Assembly (NCBI GenBank): GCA_003220955.1
Contig: QHTW01000109.1
Location: 1 to 5,893, forward strand
Length of the DNA stretch: 5,893 nt
Direction of reading: 5' to 3'
Source: Gemmatimonadota bacterium
GTDB lineage: Bacteria; Gemmatimonadota; Gemmatimonadetes; Gemmatimonadales; GWC2-71-9
The notes below the pieces were generated by a model that was not told where the DNA came from, did not search any database, and saw only the letters and a list, made by a program, of their open reading frames with translations. Below, piece after piece: positions 1 to 5,363 of this stretch. Each line of letters starts with the position of its first letter. Position 1 is the stretch's first letter. A program made the translations under genes and the position numbers.

Positions 1-120
1 GAGAATGCCCCGGACGAGGTCCAGGAGCATAAAAAAGAAGCGCCCCGCGTGGCTGGCGCTGCGCAAGGACCACCGCCCGACATATCGCCGCAGGTCGAGG
101 GCGGCGGTGAATGCTCTCAT
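1..120 (-). CDS. N-terminal fragment, possible MlaE-family ABC transporter permease
   Basis: An open minus-strand frame begins with ATG at 120-118 and runs off the left edge of the window, giving 40 codons with strong G/C bias at third positions. The translation has a short amphipathic lead, then a GR..L......GRFFFMLLDL pattern. From memory this resembles the N-terminus of E. coli MlaE, where a G-(H/R)-x3 turn is followed by a GR..LML...L helix. MlaE is the inner-membrane permease of the retrograde phospholipid transport complex Mla. A weak CAGG sits a few bases before the ATG. The start lies only 21 bases from the divergent mutY start, which is tight. An internal ATG at 30-28 is possible but would remove the part that resembles the family. 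I am fairly confident the frame is coding and only moderately confident of the family, because just the first 40 residues are visible. Confidence 0.42.
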   Translation of the reverse strand, partial: MRAFTAALDLRRYVGRWSLRSASHAGRFFFMLLDLVRGIL

Positions 121-141
121 GGACCTGTATCTTGTGTGGCT

Positions 142-807
142 ATGACCTTCACGCGCAAGCTGTTAGCCTGGTACAAGCGTAACGCACGCGTCCTTCCGTG
201 GCGCGAAACGCGCAATCCCTATGCCATCCTCGTGTCGGAGTTCATGCTGCAGCAAACACAGGTGAGCAGGGTGATGGACTACTATCCCCGGTTTTTGAAG
301 CGCTTTCCCACTCTCGACGCGCTCGCGCGCTCGAAACCGAAGGCTGTGATGGAGGCCTGGGACGGCCTGGGCTACTACGCCCGGGCTCGGAATCTCCACA
401 GGCTCGCTCGAGAAGTTACACGTCTGCACGACGGCACGTTGCCCGATAAACCAGAGGAGCTACGGACACTACCCGGTGTCGGGCAGTACACAGCCGGCGC
501 GGTCGCGTGCTTCGCGTATGAGAAACCGGTACCCACCGTGGATACGAACGTCCGGAGAGTGCTGACTCGTGTCTTTGGCAATGCGAAAGTCGGAATGCGA
601 AATGCGGAACTGTGGGAGCTGGCGTCCAGGCTCACACCGAGGCAAGGCAAACGCGCCTGGCGATTCAATCAGGCGCTGATGGAGCTCGGCGCGCTGGTCT
701 GCACCCCCAGAAAACCGAAATGCCCCGAATGCCCGGTCAGGAGTGATTGTTTAGCAGTTCGCTCAGCGGAGCGAATTCGTAGCCCGCGTGCCGCCCATCC
801 TCGATGA
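142..807 (+). CDS. mutY: Compact A/G-specific adenine glycosylase (MutY-like), no NUDIX domain
   Basis: A 221-residue HhH-GPD DNA glycosylase. MutY enzymes remove adenine mispaired with 8-oxoguanine or guanine in base excision repair. Visible features: VLPWRETRNPY near residue 18; SEFMLQQTQV with the presumed catalytic Glu33 (E. coli Glu37); WDGLGYYARARNLH at 73-86; the helix-hairpin-helix LPGVGQYTAGAV at 110-121; VPTVDTNVRRV with Asp134 (E. coli Asp138); and the cluster ligands Cys187-X6-Cys194-X2-Cys197-X5-Cys203. The protein stops 18 residues after the last cysteine, so the C-terminal 8-oxoG-reading domain of classical ~350-residue MutY is absent. I chose ATG 142 because it matches the family N-terminus. 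The frame is open back to base 1, and a GTG at 49 would add a low-complexity extension antisense to the neighbouring gene. There is no clear ribosome site. The last 71 bases overlap the convergent deacetylase gene. It could instead be a related minimal mismatch glycosylase. Confidence 0.9.
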   Translation: MTFTRKLLAWYKRNARVLPWRETRNPYAILVSEFMLQQTQVSRVMDYYPRFLKRFPTLDALARSKPKAVMEAWDGLGYYARARNLHRLAREVTRLHDGTLPDKPEELRTLPGVGQYTAGAVACFAYEKPVPTVDTNVRRVLTRVFGNAKVGMRNAELWELASRLTPRQGKRAWRFNQALMELGALVCTPRKPKCPECPVRSDCLAVRSAERIRSPRAAHPR

Positions 808-1381
808 TCCCCGGTAACGCGTGGGCCGTTTGCAGGCGATCCCCTTCCGGATCGTAGCCGTCGCCGTCATGTAAGAGCACAATCGCGCCCGGCCGCAGGC
901 GTTTCCGCACGCGGCGCCGAATTTCCTCCACGCCGGGCTTCGCCGTGTCGAACACGCCAAAGGTCCACCCGAACACGGTGTAGCCAAGCTCGCGCGCGGC
1001 GGTACGCAGATACGGACTCCGATACCCATGCGGCGCCCGAAAAGCCCGCGGCCGCTGCCCCGTCGCCCATTCGATCGCGTTGTGTGCGACTTCGAGCTGA
1101 TGCCGCAGCCGCGTTCGTCCCACAAGGTGGAGCTTCACATGATTGTGTGTGTGATTCCCCACCAAGTGACCTTCCCCCACGACCCGGCGCGCCAACTGCG
1201 GGAACCGCCGCACATGATCGCCCACCATGAAAAACGCCGCCGGCACGCGCTCCGCGGCGAGAGTGCCAAGGATCGCGTCGGTCGCCCGCTCGTTCGGACC
1301 GTCATCGAAAGTCAAATAGACGCGCCGCCAGCGTGGACCGCGCTCGATCGAGGGTCCGAAGATCAAATCGAGACCCATCAT
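737..1381 (-). CDS. NodB-type polysaccharide deacetylase
   Basis: A 214-residue carbohydrate esterase family 4 (NodB homology) protein, a metal-dependent enzyme that usually removes N-acetyl groups from sugars. All main motifs are visible: TFDDGP with Asp26 and Asp27 (catalytic base and metal ligand); HTHNH with His77 and His81 (metal ligands); FRAPHGYRSP at 114-123 (motif 3); GWTFGVFD at 138-145 in the motif 4 region; and VLLHDG with His171 (motif 5). There is no signal peptide or membrane helix, so the enzyme is probably cytoplasmic and would act on a precursor rather than finished wall polymer. The start is ATG at 1381-1379, which overlaps the stop of the upstream glycosyltransferase as ATGA. 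An ATG follows immediately at 1378. The frame continues upstream to 1669, but that part is an arginine-rich shadow of the glycosyltransferase. This is the last gene of the operon. ArnD, a NodB relative that deformylates a lipid-linked sugar, is a precedent for a lipid-linked substrate. Confidence 0.9.
   Translation of the reverse strand: MMGLDLIFGPSIERGPRWRRVYLTFDDGPNERATDAILGTLAAERVPAAFFMVGDHVRRFPQLARRVVGEGHLVGNHTHNHVKLHLVGRTRLRHQLEVAHNAIEWATGQRPRAFRAPHGYRSPYLRTAARELGYTVFGWTFGVFDTAKPGVEEIRRRVRKRLRPGAIVLLHDGDGYDPEGDRLQTAHALPGIIEDGRHAGYEFAPLSELLNNHS
756..777. other. Inverted repeat (hairpin) in the convergent gene overlap
   Basis: TTCGCTC at 758-764 and GAGCGAA at 769-775 are perfect complements around a four-base AGCG loop. 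The stem extends by a G-T wobble and an A-T pair to 756-777. It lies within the 71 bp shared by the 3' ends of mutY and the deacetylase gene, so it would form in both transcripts. Neither side is followed by a run of T, so it is not a standard intrinsic terminator. It may act as a weak bidirectional terminator or 3'-end stabiliser, or it may be chance. Confidence 0.35.
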
Positions 1382-2508
1382 CCGGTCACCCGCCTGTACA
1401 CCGCGAGCACGCGTTGCGCCACCGCGGGCCACGCGTGGCGCTCGGCAACCTTGCGGCCCTCGGCCATCATCACGTCGCGCCGCTCGGTATCCTCGATCAA
1501 GGCGTTCACGGCGTCGCCCCATGCGGCTGGTTCGCCGGGTGGGGCGAAGACGGCTTGCGACGGGCCGGCGAGATCGCGGAACGCGGGAATATCGGAGACC
1601 ACGAGCGGTGTGCCGCACGCCATGGCCTCGAGCAGCGTCACACCAAACGACGCGCGTGTAGTCGGGCACAGATAGACATCAGAACCGCGATAGTACGCGG
1701 GCCGATCGCCGTTCGCATAGCCGGCGAAGTGCACGGACGGCCCGAGCCCCAGGCGACGCGCGGCGCGCTCCAGCCGCGAGCGCCACGGTCCATCGCCGAC
1801 GACGGTCAAACGGGCATCGGGATGCCGCTCCAGAATGCGCGGCATCGCCGCGAGCACCGTGCCGAGGTCGTTGCGCGGCTCGATGCGTCCCAGCCAGAGA
1901 AGCTTCGGCGCGGACCGCTCCGATCGTCCCCGGCTTTCCCCCACCGTCAGGCCGGGACGGAAGAACGTCGTATCCACACCGTTGGGGATGATCTCCCAGC
2001 GGGCCGTGAGGTAGCGACTCATGGCGTCGCGCGCGACGTTGCTGACGGCGATCGTCGCGGCGTGGCGATCGAGCATGCGCTGCAGCGGCTTGCGCAAGAT
2101 GCGGAGGCCGACCGAGCGCGGGAACCACGTGTGAAACGTGGCGACCACGGGAATCCCGGCTCGCCACGCGGCGCGGGGCGCCACAATGCCAAACGTGGGA
2201 TTCAAACCGCCGTGGACGTGCACGATGTCGAAGCGCTCGGCGCGGAACAGTGCTTCCAACTGGCTGGTGAGACGCCACCCGACGGTTACTCGCGCGACGC
2301 CGCCATTCGCGTAGATGACGAGACTGTGACCAACCCGCCGCACATAGGGCGGATCGACGTGACCGTGCATACGCATGCGCGAGGTCACGATCGTCGCCCG
2401 ATGGCCCAAACGCTCCAGCTCGCCGGCGAGGTGGTGCACATGCTCAGGCACGCCGCCGAGCTGCGGATAGTAGTCCTCCGCGACCAGGGCGATGCGCAGC
2501 GGCGTCAC
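1378..2508 (-). CDS. GT4-family glycosyltransferase (PimA/PIG-A-like)
   Basis: A 376-residue GT-B fold retaining glycosyltransferase that moves a sugar from a nucleotide donor to an acceptor, plausibly a lipid. The N-terminal Rossmann half opens with ALVAEDYYPQLGGVPEHV (glycine loop GGV at 18-20) and contains DIVHVHGG at 94-101 and TFHTWFP at 124-130. The linker carries AVSNVARD and IIPNGVD at 173-179. The donor half has LLWLGRIEPRNDLGTVLAAM (Arg208), VVGDGP at 236-241 and SFGVTLLEAMACGTPLVVSD. Two usual GT4 donor-site residues differ: the lysine of the R...KG loop is Asn213, and the first Glu of the E-X7-E motif is Ala286, with Glu294 kept. The start is GTG at 2508, overlapping the upstream stop as GTGA. 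The downstream deacetylase overlaps its stop as ATGA. There are no membrane helices, so it probably acts at the cytoplasmic membrane face. The family is certain; donor and acceptor are unknown. Confidence 0.92.
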   Translation of the reverse strand: MTPLRIALVAEDYYPQLGGVPEHVHHLAGELERLGHRATIVTSRMRMHGHVDPPYVRRVGHSLVIYANGGVARVTVGWRLTSQLEALFRAERFDIVHVHGGLNPTFGIVAPRAAWRAGIPVVATFHTWFPRSVGLRILRKPLQRMLDRHAATIAVSNVARDAMSRYLTARWEIIPNGVDTTFFRPGLTVGESRGRSERSAPKLLWLGRIEPRNDLGTVLAAMPRILERHPDARLTVVGDGPWRSRLERAARRLGLGPSVHFAGYANGDRPAYYRGSDVYLCPTTRASFGVTLLEAMACGTPLVVSDIPAFRDLAGPSQAVFAPPGEPAAWGDAVNALIEDTERRDVMMAEGRKVAERHAWPAVAQRVLAVYRRVTG

Positions 2509-3356
2509 TTAGCCCGCTGGGCCAGGCGTTCCAGGGCCGACACGACCGCCGCGGGACGCTCTTCCTGCAGGTAGTGCCCGGCTCCGGGCTGGCTGTCCAC
2601 CGCGAACGAAAGGATCGCGTGGTTCAGCAAGGCGACCTCCGAAGGTGGCACGTCGCCATCGTGGTGCGCGGTACCGACGACCAGGGTCACGGGACACGCG
2701 ATTCCGCCGAGACGCGGTGCCAGCTTCGCCTGCTCGTGCGCGTGCGACATCGCGAGAAAGGCCCGCAGCGTCGCGTCGAAATCCCGCGCCTCACCCAGCG
2801 TGTAGCCCTGCACCACGCCGTCGGTCACCCATGATCGGTCGCCGGAAGATTCGAGTAACATGCCGCGAATCTTGCGGCGGATGAGGTTGATCCCACCGAA
2901 CAGCTTGATCCACGGGACGTAGCGCATCGCGCTCCGGAACACCGGCGTGGTCGCCTCTTCGGTGGGCCCCCCTTCGAGGGACACGATGCCGCGCACGAGA
3001 TCGGGTCTGTCGAGGGCGAGGCGGAAGGCCATCGCGGCGCCGAGCGAATGGGCGAGCACGAGCACGGGGCCGGAGCCCAGCGAATCGAGCACGGCAGCGA
3101 GTCGACGCGCCTGTGCGTCGAGCGAGTAATCGGCCTTGGCCGGCCGGCTCGAGAAGCCGGTGCCAAGTGGCTCGATGACAATCGGCCGGAACCCCTGGGC
3201 GGCGAGGAGCGGCAGGACCTTGCGGAAGGTAAAGGACGCACCGAACAGTCCCGGCACCAGCGCGACCGGCCGGCCGTCACCGGGCCAGGCTTCGACGTGC
3301 ATCGTTTCCGCGGGGGCGACGACGACGTAGGGATGCTGCGGCCCGTCTCCAAGCAT
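2505..3356 (-). CDS. Alpha/beta-fold hydrolase
   Basis: A 283-residue single-domain alpha/beta hydrolase, most likely an esterase, lipase or thioesterase-like enzyme. The oxyanion-hole loop is VPGLFGASF at 34-42. The nucleophile elbow is LAHSLGAA with Ser104, a variant with Ala in place of the first Gly of G-x-S-x-G. The catalytic His is in GAGHYLQEERP (His261). The acid is probably Asp233 or Asp235 after the strand VTLVVGTAHHDGD. A helical cap lies between about residues 130 and 215. No signal peptide is seen. Its ATG at 3356 overlaps the stop of the CDP-alcohol phosphatidyltransferase as TAATG, and its TGA overlaps the GTG of the glycosyltransferase, so it is embedded between two lipid/sugar enzymes. 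A role in removing an acyl group from a lipid or precursor is plausible but inferred, because the family is too broad to predict a substrate. Confidence 0.88.
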   Translation of the reverse strand: MLGDGPQHPYVVVAPAETMHVEAWPGDGRPVALVPGLFGASFTFRKVLPLLAAQGFRPIVIEPLGTGFSSRPAKADYSLDAQARRLAAVLDSLGSGPVLVLAHSLGAAMAFRLALDRPDLVRGIVSLEGGPTEEATTPVFRSAMRYVPWIKLFGGINLIRRKIRGMLLESSGDRSWVTDGVVQGYTLGEARDFDATLRAFLAMSHAHEQAKLAPRLGGIACPVTLVVGTAHHDGDVPPSEVALLNHAILSFAVDSQPGAGHYLQEERPAAVVSALERLAQRAK

Positions 3357-3961
3357 TACGGGATCTCGAGGCGCGCCGCACGCGACGCGACCGTGTTCAG
3401 GTCACCGCCCAGCGCGTCCATGTTGCGTTGAAAGCGGCAGTCGATGATGAGCAGTCCCGCGACGTACGCCGCAAGATTCACGATGAAGATGATCGAGAAG
3501 ATGAGCGGATATGGGGCCCAGATTCCGAAGTAGAGTGCGAACCGCTTCACGCCGGGATCGAGGCGCGAGCGATCGACAACCGTCGTGAGCAGCAGCACCG
3601 CGACCGACGCGAGGAGCGCCAGCCGCAGCGACACCAGCCCTCCCCAGGCGCAGCCGAGGAAAATCGCGATCTCCGACGCGCGATCGAGCCACGTGTCCAG
3701 CCGATGCCCGGCTGCCGACACGAGCCCGAACTGCCGCGCGATGCCGCCGTCGAGCGCATCGAGGATTTGCCCGATGGCCATGAGCACCAGCGCCGGCACA
3801 ACGCGGCCGGTCGCGAACACGGCGCCCGCACCAACGCTCACCCAAAACGCGGCCCAGGTCACCTGATCGGGCGAGAGCCCGAGCGTGACGTGCAGGAATC
3901 GCAGGACCGGGCGAATGCCGCGGTCTACAGCGGAGCCAAGAACAGGAGCAAATTCATACAT
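3356..3961 (-). CDS. CDP-alcohol phosphatidyltransferase family protein
   Basis: A 201-residue integral membrane enzyme of the CDP-OH-P-transferase family, which swaps CMP on a CDP-activated group for an alcohol to form a phosphodiester, as in phosphatidylglycerol-phosphate or phosphatidylinositol-phosphate synthesis. The full signature D-x2-D-G-x2-A-R-x8-G-x3-D-x3-D is present: Asp68, Asp71, Gly72, Ala75, Arg76, Gly85, Asp89 and Asp93. About six hydrophobic segments are visible, near 35-51, 54-68, 95-110, 112-128, 141-150 and 152-174. There is no fused cytidylyltransferase domain. The start is ATG at 3961, because there is no usable ATG or GTG closer to the signature. This overlaps the preceding gene by 37 bp with no clear ribosome site, so translational coupling is likely. 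The downstream hydrolase starts inside its stop (TAATG). The substrate alcohol cannot be read from sequence. The neighbouring sugar enzymes suggest a polyol or sugar-phosphate head group, but this is inference. Confidence 0.93.
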   Translation of the reverse strand: MYEFAPVLGSAVDRGIRPVLRFLHVTLGLSPDQVTWAAFWVSVGAGAVFATGRVVPALVLMAIGQILDALDGGIARQFGLVSAAGHRLDTWLDRASEIAIFLGCAWGGLVSLRLALLASVAVLLLTTVVDRSRLDPGVKRFALYFGIWAPYPLIFSIIFIVNLAAYVAGLLIIDCRFQRNMDALGGDLNTVASRAARLEIP

Positions 3962-4362
3962 AGCAACACCACGATGAGGATTGCTTCTTTCGCTTTATCA
4001 GAGACCCCGACGAGAAACCCCTGCGTCACGAGCGGCGAGTACGGATACCACGGCATCTTCTCGTAGCCGACGCTGTAGTCCATCGCGAGGTGAATGACGA
4101 AAAAGATCGCCGGAACCCACGTCCCCAGGAAGAAGCACAGCGGGAGGATCCACAGCAGCGCGACCGGCTCCTGCAGCGACGTCCGCCAGTAGTAACCCAA
4201 TTGCCTCCTGCGTCCGATCGTGCGGAGATAAAACGGAGCTTTGATGACATGATCGAGATCGACCCCGACGCCGAAGACGTACGCCAGCACGACATCACTG
4301 CCTGTGAGCTTCAGGAGGCGCACGCCGAGTGTCGTCGCAAGCGCATGCGTGACGATCGTCAT
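3925..4362 (-). CDS. Small membrane protein, DUF457/YdjM-like putative metal-dependent hydrolase
   Basis: A 145-residue membrane protein with hydrophobic segments near 22-34, 68-94 and 126-144. Near the N-terminus, THALATTLG (His6) and GVGVDLDH (Asp35, Asp37, His38) recall the H...PDxDH pattern of the DUF457/YdjM membrane-bound hydrolase family. The later HLAMDYSVG (His91, Asp95) recalls that family's H-x3-D motif. The family's usual HRG-x-(T/S)H segment is not evident; RTSLQEP (60-66) occupies roughly that place. I therefore call the family only tentatively. The start ATG at 4362 overlaps the flippase-like gene's stop as ATGA, with AGCAGG suitably placed upstream as a ribosome site. The 3' end overlaps the CDP-alcohol phosphatidyltransferase gene by 37 bp, the longest overlap in the operon. 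Placed between a membrane flippase-like protein and a membrane lipid synthase, it may work on the same lipid. No specific activity can be assigned. Confidence 0.68.
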   Translation of the reverse strand: MTIVTHALATTLGVRLLKLTGSDVVLAYVFGVGVDLDHVIKAPFYLRTIGRRRQLGYYWRTSLQEPVALLWILPLCFFLGTWVPAIFFVIHLAMDYSVGYEKMPWYPYSPLVTQGFLVGVSDKAKEAILIVVLLCMNLLLFLAPL

Positions 4363-5363
4363 GTGGCCTGCTCACTCGCCGACGCGGGACTCGGCCCGAC
4401 GATCAGCACGAGCAGCAATCCCGCGGCGATCCACGCGAAGTCCCGGACCCGACTGACGATCGATGTATACAGGCCGAGCAGCGGATCGAGCCCGAACAGG
4501 TTGAAGAGCGCGTAGAAGCTGCCCTCACGGGCCCCGATTTCAAACGGCACCATGAACAGCACGTTTCCCGCGATGGCCTCGAGCCCCCCGATCGTGAACG
4601 CCAGTAGGTAGTCAAGCCGGAATCCCAGGCTGGCGACGATAAGCACGATCTCGAGCATGAAGATGCAGCGGCTCAGATACTCGAGCAGGATCGCCTGTAC
4701 GAACCGCTTCGGCTGGCGGTGATAGAAGTCGGTGATCTGCTGATCCAGCTCGATCAGCAACGCCCGTTTCGGCTCGAGCCGCGCGCTCAGACGGCGGAGC
4801 AGCGGAATTCTGCTCATCCAATTCAGGATGCGCTCGAGCAGGCCGCTGCGGTGGGCCGACAGGAACAGCGCGATGATGAGCAGCAACACGGCGCCCACAA
4901 TGCCCAGAACCACTCGGCCTACGCCGGGTGTCGCGCGCGGCAGCAAGGCGAACGCGAGGACGGCGGCGGTAAGCCAGACGAGCACATAGGTAAACGAATG
5001 CAACAGCCGGTGGAGAATGACGGAGCCGGCCGCGCGCCGCTTGCCGAGCCACGGCGCGACGGCCGCGGCACGGAACGGCTCACCACCCGCGTTGATGACC
5101 GGTGTGAGAAAGTTGAGCGCGCCCGCGGAGACCAGCACGGCGTAGGTGCGCCAGTACGGCGGCCGGCCCGAGTCTCCCATCGTGAGCTGCCAGGCGAGGG
5201 CGCTGCAGGCGTAGACCAGGGCGTAGAGCAGGACGATCGGCACGAACATGAAGCCGGTGCGTCCGGCATCGGAGACGAGCTGGCCGACGCCGATCTGCGC
5301 AACGAGGTATCCGAATACCACCGCACCGAGGAGAAAGCAGGCGAGTTGTAGCGGCCGGGTCAT
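4359..5363 (-). CDS. Flippase-like membrane protein (LPG_synthase_TM / UPF0104 family)
   Basis: A 334-residue polytopic membrane protein of the lysylphosphatidylglycerol-synthase transmembrane family, whose members include the MprF flippase domain, AglD and HpnL. Hydrophobic segments are visible near 7-24, 38-57, 72-90, 122-142, 149-170, 235-248, 252-272 and 305-323. Two family landmarks appear: VINAGGEPFRA at 89-99 and the C-terminal VPFEIGAREGS at 272-282. A basic, helical cytoplasmic stretch at 171-220 separates the two halves. There is no soluble aminoacyl-transferase domain, so a transport or flippase-like role is more likely than aminoacylation. The start is ATG at 5363, overlapping the oxidoreductase stop as ATGA. 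The frame stays open to 5483, but the extra 40 residues are an arginine-rich shadow of the upstream gene. Its place beside lipid head-group and glycosyl enzymes supports moving the finished lipid. The family is strongly supported and the substrate is unknown. Confidence 0.87.
   Translation of the reverse strand: MTRPLQLACFLLGAVVFGYLVAQIGVGQLVSDAGRTGFMFVPIVLLYALVYACSALAWQLTMGDSGRPPYWRTYAVLVSAGALNFLTPVINAGGEPFRAAAVAPWLGKRRAAGSVILHRLLHSFTYVLVWLTAAVLAFALLPRATPGVGRVVLGIVGAVLLLIIALFLSAHRSGLLERILNWMSRIPLLRRLSARLEPKRALLIELDQQITDFYHRQPKRFVQAILLEYLSRCIFMLEIVLIVASLGFRLDYLLAFTIGGLEAIAGNVLFMVPFEIGAREGSFYALFNLFGLDPLLGLYTSIVSRVRDFAWIAAGLLLVLIVGPSPASASEQAT

Noticed and set aside
49..141. A GTG start at 49 for mutY
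   Set aside because: The extra 31 residues do not resemble MutY and lie antisense to the probable permease fragment. ATG 142 fits the family N-terminus.
2..145. A basic plus-strand frame ending in TGA that overlaps the mutY ATG as ATGA, suggesting an upstream coupled gene
   Set aside because: The junction is tempting, but the translation is a low-complexity Arg/Lys-rich stretch. The opposite strand has better codon bias and family-like sequence.
1382..1669. A 96-residue N-terminal extension of the deacetylase
   Set aside because: The extension is arginine-rich, non-family sequence overlapping the glycosyltransferase gene in another frame. ATG 1381 gives the normal family start and an ATGA junction.
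1333..2574. A 413-codon plus-strand open frame antisense to the glycosyltransferase gene
   Set aside because: It is low-complexity, rich in Arg, Gly, His and Ala, shows no family motif, and lies opposite a gene with clear GT4 motifs. Long antisense frames are expected in GC-rich DNA.
3428..4066. A 212-codon plus-strand open frame rich in Glu, Arg and Gln
   Set aside because: It is antisense to the CDP-alcohol phosphatidyltransferase, whose full signature motif is present. The charged composition is the mirror of hydrophobic codons on the real strand.
4719..5351. A 210-codon plus-strand open frame
   Set aside because: It is a charged antisense mirror of the flippase-like membrane gene and has no recognisable motif.
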